From contig NZ_JAJEWM010000002.1 in assembly GCF_020687685.1 (NCBI RefSeq), positions 248,001 through 312,000 on the forward strand: 64,000 bases of DNA, in the 5' to 3' direction. Both the position numbers and the translations under genes were made by a program. This DNA is from Tessaracoccus sp. OS52. Its GTDB lineage: Bacteria; Actinomycetota; Actinomycetes; Propionibacteriales; Propionibacteriaceae. Shown here piece after piece: positions 7,907 to 16,813 of this stretch (position 1 is its first letter; every line of letters begins with the position of its first letter). The notes under the pieces are model-generated. The model was not told the origin of the DNA. It saw only the letters and a program-made list of their open reading frames with translations, and made no database searches.

Positions 7907-8757
7907 GCGCCGATTGCGGCGCTGCGGTGTCCCTTGGCGAGGACCGCGTCGAGCACGGGGGGAGCGTGTGCGATGTGGGCACCGATGTGCGCGTTGACCT
8001 CCAGCACCACCGGCCTTCCACTGCGGCGACGGCGGATGTCCACCTCCGCCGGCCCCAGCAGCCCCAGCGCCCTGCAGGCGGTCAGCGCCAGCCCCGCCAC
8101 GGCGGGGTCCTCCACGACGGTGGCGCCCGCGTCGGCCAGCGTGGTGCCGTCCCGGCCCCTCGTCGACACGGGAACGGCGACGTCGTCGGCGGGTTGGTCG
8201 CCGACGAACACGCAAACGCTGTACTCCGGTCCCGGGATGTATTCACAGACCAGCTCGCAAGAACCCAGCGAGTGGTCCTGCGGCCACTCCGTCAGCAGGC
8301 GGACGCCCTGGCCCTCGCAGCCTATCCGGGGTTTGACGATGAATGGCGCACCGATCACCTCGGCCACGGTCCGGGACACCTGCCAGCCCTGCGCCGACAG
8401 CGGCACGGCCACCCCGGCGGAAGCCAGCAGGCGGGTGGTGAGCCACTTGTCACCGGCAGCGACCACGGCCTCGAGTGAGCCGACGACCGCCTGGGGCAGG
8501 TGCCGGGCGGCGGCGATCACGTGGAGCTCGGCGCACAACGTCGGAAGGAGGAGGTCGACGTGGTGTCCGGCCACCAGTTCCACCAGTTGGGACAGGTAGT
8601 AGGGATCCCCGACGGCCGGAGTCTCCAGCACCTGGATACCGTCGGCCCGTGGCGAGGGCTGCGGATCCGCGCCCAAGACGTCGAGTCCGCGCAGGCTCAA
8701 CTGGTCGATCAGGTTCCTGCCGACGGGGCTCGTGGCACCGGTGACGAGGACGCGCAT
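7903..8757 (-). CDS. ATP-grasp domain protein coupled to a two-component system
   Basis: 284 aa. The N-terminal Rossmann-like pre-ATP-grasp domain starts MRVLVTGATSPVG. The ATP-grasp region has FIVKPRIGCEGQGV, ELVCEYIPGPEYSV and the metal-binding strand VVLEVNAHIGAH. The family joins a carboxylate to an amine or similar nucleophile at the cost of ATP; the substrate cannot be read here. It resembles carbamoyl-phosphate-synthase-like ligases. GGAGG lies 7 nt before the ATG at 8757 and 4 nt before another at 8760, so the first is preferred by spacing. It is the first gene of the operon with the kinase and regulator, overlapping the kinase by 4 nt. Confidence 0.8.
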   Translation of the reverse strand: MRVLVTGATSPVGRNLIDQLSLRGLDVLGADPQPSPRADGIQVLETPAVGDPYYLSQLVELVAGHHVDLLLPTLCAELHVIAAARHLPQAVVGSLEAVVAAGDKWLTTRLLASAGVAVPLSAQGWQVSRTVAEVIGAPFIVKPRIGCEGQGVRLLTEWPQDHSLGSCELVCEYIPGPEYSVCVFVGDQPADDVAVPVSTRGRDGTTLADAGATVVEDPAVAGLALTACRALGLLGPAEVDIRRRRSGRPVVLEVNAHIGAHIAHAPPVLDAVLAKGHRSAAIGA

Positions 8758-8895
8758 CATTGCGCCTCCTTTGATGAGGGAGCGTCGCGTGCCCGCTGCG
8801 CCCCGGGTAGAAGGTTGACCATGAAGATACAGCCAACCGCGCAATCGTGATGCCGCTGTGAGAGGAAGATGAGAGCGCCCTCATCAGCGGCGCCG

Positions 8896-10689
8896 CTACT
8901 GGGTGATGTCCCAGCTCAGCAGCTTGGCCCGGTCCGCCTTGGAGGTGGAGCCCTGCAGCGCCAGCAACTCGGCGTAGATGCCGCCCGTGGTGGCGAGTTC
9001 CGCGGGGGTGCCCACCTCGTCGATGGCGCCGTCGCGGATGGTGACGATCCGGTCCACCGTCGAGATGGTGGACAGGCGGTGCGCGATGATCAGCGTCGTC
9101 CTGCCCTCCATGAGCTCTTCGAGACCCGCCTGGACCTGGCGCTCCGCCTTGGTGTCCAGCGACGACGTCGCCTCGTCCAGGATGAGGATGGGAGCGTCCT
9201 TCAGCATGGCCCGGGCGACGGCGATGCGCTGCTTCTGCCCGCCGGAGAGTTTGATGCCGCGCTCGCCGATCTCGGTGTCGAAACCCTTGGGCAGCTTCTG
9301 GATGAAGTCCAGGGCGTTGGCGCGTCTGGCGGCCTCCCGGAGTTCGGCCTCGGAGACGTCGTCGCGGCCGTAGGCGATGTTGCCGCGAACGGTCCCGGAG
9401 AACAGGGATGCGTCCTGGAACACCACCCCGATCTGGCTGCGCAGCGCCGCCGTCGGCACCTCGGTGACCGAGCGGCCATTGACCCGGACGGTGCCGGAGG
9501 TGGGGGTGTAGAGCTTCATGACCAGGTTCACCAGCGTGGTCTTGCCGCCGCCGGACTCGCCCACGAAGGCGATCCGCTCGCCGCGCCGGATGGCCAGGGA
9601 CACGTCGCGCAGGACCAGCTCCTCGCCGTAGCCGAAGCTGACGTCGTCGAAGGTGACGACGGGGTCGGTCTCCTCCCACTCGACGACGCCGCCCTGCTCG
9701 ACCATCGGGTTGTGCGGCTCGTCGGCCTGCGACATGACCAGGAAGTACTCGTTGCTGCCGGTGATGGCGCGCTGCGTGCTGTCCACCATGAAGCTCATGC
9801 TGGTGATGGGCTGCTTGGCGATGTTGATCAGCTGCACCAGCAGCACCATGGATCCGACGGTGAACGTCCCGTCGGCGGTCTGCAGGAAGATGATCAGGTA
9901 CAGGGCGAAGAAGACCAGGTCCAGGACCGCGCGGCGCAGGACGTCCATGGCATGCCAGAACCGGGACTGGACGCGCGTGATGGCCACGCCCTTCTGGTAG
10001 CGGCCGGTGAACTCCGCCAGTTCCGCGCGTTCTGTGACGAAGGACTTCACCACCCGCATCTGCCCGATCACCTCGGCGAACCGGCCGCCCGCGGCGTCGT
10101 ACTCCAGGTTCTTGGCGGTCTCCAGCCGCTGCCAGCGCCGCGACGTCAGCGCCGTGAGCCACACGAACGCCGGGTAGATGATGATCAGCAGCAGCGCCAG
10201 CCAAGGTGAGTGGAACGCCGAGATCACGAGCACAGCGAGGACCGTGATGAGCGTGGTGAAGAAGCTGTTGGAGAACATCTGCAGGAAGTCGCTGATCGAG
10301 GTGATCGAGCGGTTCAGGCGCGAGATGAGGGTGCCGGTGAGTTCGGAGTCGAAGTAGCGCTGCGGCAGGCGCAGGAGCTTGTCGAAGTAGCGCTGCGAGA
10401 GGATCACCCGCAGGCGGGTGCTCATCACGTCACCGAGGTACCCGACGATGTTGGTCACCAGCGTGTTGGCGAGCATGATCCCCAGCAGCGCGACCGCCAG
10501 CCACACCAGCTCGGTGACAGCGCCTTCGCCGTTGCCGCCGGCCATGTCCACGACGGTCTGGGTGGCCTGGGCGATCACGAACGGGGCGAGCAACGTCGTT
10601 GCCGACGTCAGGACCGAACCGGCGATGATTCCGGCGTACAGCGGCCACAGCTGGCTGGCGGTCGCGAGGATACGCGCGATGCTGCGCAT
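8896..10689 (-). CDS. ABC exporter half-transporter (membrane domain fused to ATPase)
   Basis: 597 aa with the standard type IV exporter layout: six membrane helices in residues about 15-310, then an ATPase with Walker A GESGGGKTT, Q-loop VVFQDASLF, signature LSGGQKQR, Walker B ILILDEATSSLD and H-loop IIAHRLST. All motifs are intact. It probably works as a homodimer and exports a lipid, drug or peptide; the substrate is not readable. The ATG shares one base with the stop of the preceding gene (TGATG), so the two are coupled. Longer upstream frames are shadows of that gene. Confidence 0.92.
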   Translation of the reverse strand: MRSIARILATASQLWPLYAGIIAGSVLTSATTLLAPFVIAQATQTVVDMAGGNGEGAVTELVWLAVALLGIMLANTLVTNIVGYLGDVMSTRLRVILSQRYFDKLLRLPQRYFDSELTGTLISRLNRSITSISDFLQMFSNSFFTTLITVLAVLVISAFHSPWLALLLIIIYPAFVWLTALTSRRWQRLETAKNLEYDAAGGRFAEVIGQMRVVKSFVTERAELAEFTGRYQKGVAITRVQSRFWHAMDVLRRAVLDLVFFALYLIIFLQTADGTFTVGSMVLLVQLINIAKQPITSMSFMVDSTQRAITGSNEYFLVMSQADEPHNPMVEQGGVVEWEETDPVVTFDDVSFGYGEELVLRDVSLAIRRGERIAFVGESGGGKTTLVNLVMKLYTPTSGTVRVNGRSVTEVPTAALRSQIGVVFQDASLFSGTVRGNIAYGRDDVSEAELREAARRANALDFIQKLPKGFDTEIGERGIKLSGGQKQRIAVARAMLKDAPILILDEATSSLDTKAERQVQAGLEELMEGRTTLIIAHRLSTISTVDRIVTIRDGAIDEVGTPAELATTGGIYAELLALQGSTSKADRAKLLSWDITQ

Positions 10690-11348
10690 CAGCGGAAGCC
10701 CTTCGTCCCCCACGGGGTGTCGTTGCCGTTCGGTGGGCCCTCGACCTCCACCACGGCGATCCCGCTGCGTTTGAGCTCCAGATTGGCCATCCGGGAGATG
10801 ACGGCCGCATCGCCCCGGCGCCACGCCGCCACCGGGTCGTCGCTGATCTTCGCGAGCTGCGTCATGGGTGCCTTGGCCATTGCCCGGAGCGCGAACAGGT
10901 CGAGGTCGGCGAGCTGGTCGATGTAGGCGCGGGCGGCCGCGGACTCGCGGCCGCGCCGGATCCGCGGCGGCAGGTAGATGAGCGCGAGGGTCAGCGTCGG
11001 CATCGCGAAGGCGAACCAGAACAGCAGCCAGGCGGTGCCATGGATGGCGTCGGCCTGCGCGGCGGCGTCGGTGGCCAGGCCGCGGAGCGCGTCCCCGATC
11101 CCGGTGAAGCCGCCCTGCAGTTCCTCCCCGACGAACGGAACCTCGCGGATCCGGTCGCCCAACCCGTCGACCTCGCCCGCGAGGTCCCGGGTGGTGGCCC
11201 CGATGGATTCGGACGGCACCGCCAAGAGGTCGACGGCCCCCTTGATGGTCCAGGCGATCAACCCCCACATGATGGCCCAGCCGATGAGCACCAGGTCACC
11301 CACCAGGTGGAGTGCGCGACGGGTGGGTGTGACACGAGCGATGTGCAT
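10689..11348 (-). CDS. Two-helix membrane protein coupled to the ABC exporter
   Basis: 219 aa with a start well supported by GGGAGG 4 nt before the ATG. Hydrophobic helices lie at about 14-38 and 104-128. Between them is an amphipathic stretch of about 65 residues (heptad-like, with GDRIREVPFVGEELQGG) that would lie on the outer side. The C-terminal cytoplasmic part is Ala- and Arg-rich. No known domain is recognised. Coupling to the exporter gene suggests an accessory subunit or membrane-fusion-like partner; this is inference from position. Confidence 0.75.
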   Translation of the reverse strand: MHIARVTPTRRALHLVGDLVLIGWAIMWGLIAWTIKGAVDLLAVPSESIGATTRDLAGEVDGLGDRIREVPFVGEELQGGFTGIGDALRGLATDAAAQADAIHGTAWLLFWFAFAMPTLTLALIYLPPRIRRGRESAAARAYIDQLADLDLFALRAMAKAPMTQLAKISDDPVAAWRRGDAAVISRMANLELKRSGIAVVEVEGPPNGNDTPWGTKGFR

Positions 11349-11541
11349 GCGGCCTCCCTTCCGCAGTAGCTTGTCACACCCGCAGGGGACTCCGCTTCGT
11401 GCCACGGTTGCGGGGAGGCACCCTCGCCCGAGGACGCGCAGGATGCTGAATCCCTGACGGGTGAACCGGAGGTCATACAGAGTTGGCCGACAGTTAACCG
11501 AGCAGCGCGGAGCGTTAACCCCCGCTCGCTACGTTCCGGCC

Positions 11542-14500
11542 ATGCGCAACTCGAAGACATTACTGGTGGCCGTGCTGGCCACACTGATGGTGCTGATCGC
11601 ACCCGTGACCGCCCGCGGTGACGCCACCGCCCAGGCTGAGTCCACCATTGCCCAGCTGGTGTTCCTCGGATCCGGAGTCCAGACCGTCAGCCAGGAGTTT
11701 CCCAACTTCATCGAGATCGACGGCCAGAAGATTTCCTTCCCCGACACCGACGTCATGAACTACACCGAGGCCCGGATCCCCGTCGACCTGGCCACCTTCA
11801 CGGCGGACCCCCTGGTGGTGACGGTGGAAGCGGCCTTCAAGGAGTCCGCCGCCAAGACCGACGACTTCACGCTGCGAGGCGTCCACCTGGAACTCCCGGA
11901 CGGCACGTTGGTGTTCCAGGAGGGCACCAACGAGGCCACCTCCTACCCGTTCCGCTGGGCGGACAACACCTACAGCCGGGTGTTCACCTTCCCGATCGCC
12001 GGGGCCACGGCGTCACCGTCACCGTCACCGTCGCCGACGCCGACGGTGAGCGAGTCCGCCGAGCCGACCCCAACCGCCTCGGAGACACCGACCGCCGAGC
12101 CCACGGTGACCGAGGAGGCCGGTGAGCACGCCGTCGACCTGACCCTGCCACCGTCCCCGCTGGCCGGCGAGGTCACCATCAGCGGCCGCTCCACCGACGC
12201 CGCCGACGACCTGTGGTTCAACATCGACGGCACCCTGGTCCGCGGCGGCCCGGCGGGTGCGTGGGTGATGTTCGAGGGCAATGGCATCCAGACCCAGACG
12301 CAGCGGTTCGAGAACCGGATCATCGTGGGCGGCCAGACCTTCCCGATGCCCGAGCGCGACATCCAGAACTGGGAGACCGTCTCCATCTTCATCCCCGGCG
12401 AGGTGCTCACCAGCGACCTGACCGTCACCATCGCTGCCGGTGGGCGCAACAACAACCACGACGACTTCTGGGTGCGCGACGTCCGAGTCCTGCTGACCGA
12501 CGGGACTGTTCTGCGCGACGCCAAGCGGGACCCGGCCCAGGCCGTGGAACTCGCCGACGGCTGCTGCCCCGACCCCAACCGTGAGCCAATCACCACCTTC
12601 GACTTCGACTACACGCCCTCCGCGACGGACCTGGCGCAGGTCTCCTACGAGTGGGACACCACCGCGGTGGCCGACGGTGAGCACACCGTCGAACTCGTGG
12701 CCTCCGGGGTCCGCGGCGAGGTCAAGGACTCCGCCACCGTCGTGGTCGACAACACCGGCCCGGTCGTGGCCGTGACCGCCCCCGCGGCATCCCTGAAGGG
12801 TGAGGTGGCGCTGGCGCTTGACGTCCAGGACGCCTCGGAGGTCGCCAGCGTCGTCGTGACGCTGAACGGCGAGGAGGTCGCCGTCGGAGCCACCCTCGAC
12901 TCCGACGACCTGCCCGTCGGCCCGGCCGAGCTGCTCATCGTCGCCACCGACGCACTGGGCAACGTCACCGAGCACACCCACACCTTCGAGGTGATCGGCG
13001 AGGACCCCACCAGCGTCGAGCTGGTGGCTCCGACGGCGGCCACCGTCGAGGCCGGGGACGTGCAGCTCTCAGTCCGCGCCACCGACCCCGCCGGCGACGA
13101 CCTGCAGGTCAGCTTCCACCAGGCCGGCACCACCCGGGCTGCAGACACGGTCGCCTCGTGGCAGGGCGTCGCCGACACCGAGCCGCCGGCCGACCTGGCC
13201 GGCTCCGAGGGCCAGGCGCTGTCCGCCGAAGATCTCGCGCTCGCGAACCGGACCGACGGCGAACGCCTCGAGACCCGTGCGAACGAGGGCTTTCCCTACC
13301 AGCGCTACGACCTCGAGGTACCGCAGTTCGCGGGCGACTCCGAGGTGGAGGTGGAGTGGCGCGGCCACTCGCTGCCCAACCGCCTGGTGACCCTCTACGC
13401 CTGGAACAACGTCACCTCTGCGTGGGACGCGCTCGCGTCGGGACGCGACCCCAAGGGCGCCGAGCTGCACCTCAAGGGCGCCGTCGCGGCGGACCACGTT
13501 TCCGACGGCCTGGCCAAGATCCTGGTCCAGGACCAGCTCCCCGAGCCCGAGAGCTACGACTTCAACTTCGCCTGGGTCACCGACACCCAGTACTACTCGC
13601 AGGACTTCCCGGAGGTCTTCCGGGCGATGAACCAGTGGATCGCGGACACCGCCGAGGAGCGCAAGACCGTCTACACCATCCACACCGGTGACCTCGTGGA
13701 GACCACCGGGTCACTGCCCCAGTGGGATGTGGCCGACGACGCGATGCAGATCCTCGACGACGCCGGCATGCCCTACGGCGTGCTCGCGGGCAACCACGAC
13801 AACTCGTCCGGCACCAACCACACCAACTACGGCAACACCTTCGGCGACTTCCGGTTCGAGGGCCAGCCCCACGTCGGAGGCACCCACAACAACAACCAGA
13901 ACAGCTACCACTTCGTGGACCAGGGCGGCGCCGAGTTCATCGTCGTCTACCTGAGCTACGGCGTGACCGCAGAGGAACTCGAGTGGGCAGCCGGGGTGCT
14001 CGCGGCTCACCCGGAGCGCAACGCGATCATCGCCACCCACGACTACCTGTTCGCCAACGGAACCCGCAGCCCCGAGGGCCAGGCCATCCACGACGCCCTG
14101 GTCGCGCCGTTCGACAACGTGTTCCTCGTGCTGGCCGGTCACGCCCCCGGCGTCGCGCGCAACGTCATCGAGACCATCGGCAACGACGGCGAGCCCCGCC
14201 AGTACATCGAGATGATGGTGGACCACCAGTTCGCCACCACCGCCGGCGGCCAGCGCGACACCGGCTTCCTCCGGATGCTGCAGTTCGACGTCGCCGCCAA
14301 GACGTTGCAGGTGAGCACATACTCGCCGGTCCTGGACAGCCACGCCTATTTCGCCGAGGAGCAGGAGAACTTCACGCTGCCCATCGACATCGTCGACGCC
14401 GAGCGCCTCGTCGCCACCGACTCGCTGCAACTCCAGGTCCGCTCCTCGGAGCCGATCACAGGGCCGGTCGCGATCGCTTCCGGTGAGGTCGCGAGCGGGA

Positions 14501-15153
14501 CCTGGGCAGGGTTGGAGCGCGGCGCCTACTCCTGGTACGCGGAGGTGACCGACGAATTCGGCGGGCGCCTGCTCTCCGACGTGTTCACCTTCGACGTGGC
14601 AGCGGGCACCGAGCCCACCCCCACCCCGACCGAGCCGACGACCTCACCGTCGCCGACCCCGACCAAGTCACCGACGGTGAGCCCCACCCCGAAGCCCAGC
14701 GTCAAGCCGACGCCCGCGCCGACGGCGAGCTCTCCCGGCGACGTGTACACGACCCCGGGCTTCCACATCTCGGGCGGACGCAGGTGGCACACCACGTGCG
14801 AGCCGTACTCCCAGACGTTCCGGTGCCGTACCGACATCTGGGCGACCCAGGTGAACAGCGTCGACGGCCGCTACGTCTCGAGCAACGGCTGGGTGTTCAA
14901 CAACCTCACCTACCTGCCGATGATGAAGCGGGACGCCTGGGCCGGCAACCCACTGGGCAAGGCGGGCGAGTGGGTCGCCGCTGACGGACGCCGCTGGCGC
15001 ACCGAGTGCGACAACGCCGTGACAGGCAGGAACGGCTGCCGCAGCTACACCTGGACCAGCTACATCGCGGCCGAGCAGGTCTCGACGGGTGAGTGGGTCT
15101 ACTACCCGACCGAGAACTGGGTGTTCAACAACCTGGTCCGCTTCAAGGCCTGA
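11542..15153 (+). CDS. Large secreted metallophosphoesterase with duplicated N-terminal domain and C-terminal surface module
   Basis: 1203 aa. A signal peptide (1-28) is followed by a beta-rich domain that occurs twice (about 38-128 and 241-328; shared pattern GxGxQT..xF.N.I.(V/I).G), split by a Pro/Ser/Thr linker. Ig-like repeats (about 366-540) come next. The calcineurin-like domain has D681, HTGD (714-717), GNHD (750-753) and H833; the final GHxH motif reads GHAPG (866-870), so the last His ligand is missing. A Pro/Thr linker leads to a module of about 135 residues (1070-1203) shared with the 19297-21414 protein. The ATG at 11542 starts the signal peptide; the frame before it is unrelated. 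It probably hydrolyses phosphate esters outside the cell. Confidence 0.85.
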   Translation: MRNSKTLLVAVLATLMVLIAPVTARGDATAQAESTIAQLVFLGSGVQTVSQEFPNFIEIDGQKISFPDTDVMNYTEARIPVDLATFTADPLVVTVEAAFKESAAKTDDFTLRGVHLELPDGTLVFQEGTNEATSYPFRWADNTYSRVFTFPIAGATASPSPSPSPTPTVSESAEPTPTASETPTAEPTVTEEAGEHAVDLTLPPSPLAGEVTISGRSTDAADDLWFNIDGTLVRGGPAGAWVMFEGNGIQTQTQRFENRIIVGGQTFPMPERDIQNWETVSIFIPGEVLTSDLTVTIAAGGRNNNHDDFWVRDVRVLLTDGTVLRDAKRDPAQAVELADGCCPDPNREPITTFDFDYTPSATDLAQVSYEWDTTAVADGEHTVELVASGVRGEVKDSATVVVDNTGPVVAVTAPAASLKGEVALALDVQDASEVASVVVTLNGEEVAVGATLDSDDLPVGPAELLIVATDALGNVTEHTHTFEVIGEDPTSVELVAPTAATVEAGDVQLSVRATDPAGDDLQVSFHQAGTTRAADTVASWQGVADTEPPADLAGSEGQALSAEDLALANRTDGERLETRANEGFPYQRYDLEVPQFAGDSEVEVEWRGHSLPNRLVTLYAWNNVTSAWDALASGRDPKGAELHLKGAVAADHVSDGLAKILVQDQLPEPESYDFNFAWVTDTQYYSQDFPEVFRAMNQWIADTAEERKTVYTIHTGDLVETTGSLPQWDVADDAMQILDDAGMPYGVLAGNHDNSSGTNHTNYGNTFGDFRFEGQPHVGGTHNNNQNSYHFVDQGGAEFIVVYLSYGVTAEELEWAAGVLAAHPERNAIIATHDYLFANGTRSPEGQAIHDALVAPFDNVFLVLAGHAPGVARNVIETIGNDGEPRQYIEMMVDHQFATTAGGQRDTGFLRMLQFDVAAKTLQVSTYSPVLDSHAYFAEEQENFTLPIDIVDAERLVATDSLQLQVRSSEPITGPVAIASGEVASGTWAGLERGAYSWYAEVTDEFGGRLLSDVFTFDVAAGTEPTPTPTEPTTSPSPTPTKSPTVSPTPKPSVKPTPAPTASSPGDVYTTPGFHISGGRRWHTTCEPYSQTFRCRTDIWATQVNSVDGRYVSSNGWVFNNLTYLPMMKRDAWAGNPLGKAGEWVAADGRRWRTECDNAVTGRNGCRSYTWTSYIAAEQVSTGEWVYYPTENWVFNNLVRFKA

Positions 15154-15169
15154 GCCGACGCCCGACGGA

Positions 15170-15197
15170 GGTGGGTTCGTGGATGCGCGAACCCACC
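15170..15197 (+). terminator. Hairpin after the large phosphoesterase gene
   Basis: Perfect 10-bp stem GGTGGGTTCG / CGAACCCACC with an 8-nt loop, 17 nt after the stop. No U-tract follows. Confidence 0.6.
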
Positions 15198-15224
15198 CCG
15201 GTCGGGTGACTCGGAGCCATGAGA

Positions 15225-15257
15225 AAGCCGCCGACCCCTCGTGGGGCCGGCGGCTTC
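15225..15257 (-). terminator. Terminator of gltA
   Basis: Stem AAGCCGCCG / CGGCGGCTT with extra pairing of CCCC/GGGG inside. Read on the minus strand it ends in TTTCTC. It lies 13 nt beyond the citrate synthase stop. Confidence 0.75.
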
Positions 15258-15270
15258 TGGGTTCCAGGGG

Positions 15271-16557
15271 TCAGCGCTCGTTGATCGGCACGTAGTTGCG
15301 CTCGGTCTCGCCGATGTAGACCTGGCGGGGCCGCCCGATCTTGCGGCTCGGGTCCGCGTGCTCCTCGCGCCACTGGGCGATCCAGCCGGGCAGGCGGCCC
15401 AGTGCGAACAGGGCGGTGAAGTAGTTGGCCGGGAAGCCCATGGCGCCGTAGATCAGGCCGGTGTAGAAGTCGACGTTGGGGTACAGCTTGCGCTCGATGA
15501 AGTACTCGTCGTTGAGCGCGGTGTCCTCGAGTTCCAGGGCCATGTCGAGCAGTTCGTTCGACTTGCCGGAGTTGCGAAGGATCTCGTCGGCGTGGCTCTT
15601 GATGATCCGGGCGCGGGGATCGTAGTTCTTGTAGACGCGGTGCCCGAAGCCCATCAGCTTCACGCCGGACTTCTTGTCCTTGACCTGGGCCATGAACGTC
15701 TTGGCGTCCAGGCCCTCCTCCTTGAGCTTGGCGAGCATCTCCAGGACCGCCTGGTTGGCACCGCCGTGGAGCGGCCCGGAGAGGGCGTTCACACCGGCGG
15801 AGATCGAGGCGTAGATGTTGGCGTCGGAGGAGCCCACCATGCGTACCGTGGAGGTCGAGCAGTTCTGCTCGTGGTCCGCGTGCAGGATGAACAGCGTCTC
15901 GAACGCCTTCACGATGGACGGGTTGATCTCGTACTCCTCCTGCGGGGTGCCGAAGCCCAGGCGCAGGTAGTTCTCGACGTAGCTCAGCTTCTTCTGCGGG
16001 TAGAGGAACGGCTCGCCGACGGAGCTCTTGTAGGCGTAGGCGGCCAGCGTCGGCATGGAGCCGATGAGGCGCAGCGATGCCTCCTCCACCTGGTGGGGGT
16101 CATGGGGGTCGAGCGAGTCGCGGTTGAAGGCGCCGAGGGCCATGATGCCCGCGGACAGCACCTGCATGGGGTGGGCGCCGCGGGGGAAACAGCGGTAGAG
16201 CTCGCGCATGCGTTCGTCGATCATCATGCGGTCCGCGACCTTGCCCTCGAAGGAGGACAGCTCACCGGCGGTGGGCAGTTCGCCGTAGATCAGCAGGTAG
16301 GCCACCTCGAGGAAAGTGGCCTCCTCGGCAAGCTGCTCGATGGGGTAGCCGCGGTACTGCAAGATGCCCTCGTTGCCGTCGATGAAGGTGATCGAGGAGC
16401 GGCAGGAGGCGGTGTTGACGAATCCGACGTCGAGCGTCACGTTCCCGGTGCTGGAGAGCAGCTTGGAGATGTCGTAGCCGTCGTTGCCCTGTGACGCCGG
16501 TACGAAGGGAAACTCCAGCTCGGCGTCTCCGTGCTTGAATGTGGCGCTTTCGGTCAT
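15271..16557 (-). CDS. gltA: Citrate synthase
   Basis: 428 aa, the length of the bacterial hexameric (type II, NADH-sensitive-like) citrate synthases. It condenses acetyl-CoA and oxaloacetate to citrate in the first step of the TCA cycle. Visible signatures are the substrate His region ALSGPLHGGANQAVL, MGFGHRVYKNYDPRA and the C-terminal PNVDFYTGLIYGAMG. The ATG at 16557 has AAGGAAGG about 11 nt upstream. It is divergent from the yceI-like gene with a 256-bp shared regulatory space, and single-gene by its terminator. Confidence 0.96.
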   Translation of the reverse strand: MTESATFKHGDAELEFPFVPASQGNDGYDISKLLSSTGNVTLDVGFVNTASCRSSITFIDGNEGILQYRGYPIEQLAEEATFLEVAYLLIYGELPTAGELSSFEGKVADRMMIDERMRELYRCFPRGAHPMQVLSAGIMALGAFNRDSLDPHDPHQVEEASLRLIGSMPTLAAYAYKSSVGEPFLYPQKKLSYVENYLRLGFGTPQEEYEINPSIVKAFETLFILHADHEQNCSTSTVRMVGSSDANIYASISAGVNALSGPLHGGANQAVLEMLAKLKEEGLDAKTFMAQVKDKKSGVKLMGFGHRVYKNYDPRARIIKSHADEILRNSGKSNELLDMALELEDTALNDEYFIERKLYPNVDFYTGLIYGAMGFPANYFTALFALGRLPGWIAQWREEHADPSRKIGRPRQVYIGETERNYVPINER

Positions 16558-16729
16558 TTTGCGGTGTGCCTTCCTTGGGACTACGACGTCTGGGCCGAGG
16601 GTTTGCTGCCTTCAGCGGCTCTGCTCAGCCAACCATACAGGGACTGAATCGTCACATGGTAGGCGTGGACGAGCGGTCCGGCCGCTCACTCCCGCGTGAG
16701 GAAACCGTTTCCCAAGAATTTGAGGAAAC

Positions 16730-16775
16730 TTCAACTAGATCGTTGACTTTTCAACTAGACTCGTGCATAGTTGAA
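16730..16775. promoter_or_regulatory. Operator-like repeats over the yceI promoter
   Basis: TTCAACTAGA occurs at 16730 and 16750, exactly 20 bp apart. TTCAACTA (16750-16757) and TAGTTGAA (16768-16775) form a perfect 8-bp inverted repeat with a 10-bp spacer. The sites sit just before the -35, in the spacer and over the -10, which fits repression by a dimeric regulator such as a MarR or TetR protein. No candidate regulator gene lies next to it. Confidence 0.55.
16743..16771 (+). promoter_or_regulatory. Promoter of the yceI-like gene
   Basis: -35 TTGACT (16743-16748) and -10 CATAGT (16766-16771) with 17-bp spacing. The predicted transcript has a leader of about 35 nt containing AAGGAG. Confidence 0.55.
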
Positions 16776-16813
16776 AGTGAAAGTCTTCACGACACCCATC
16801 CAAGGAGCAGCAC

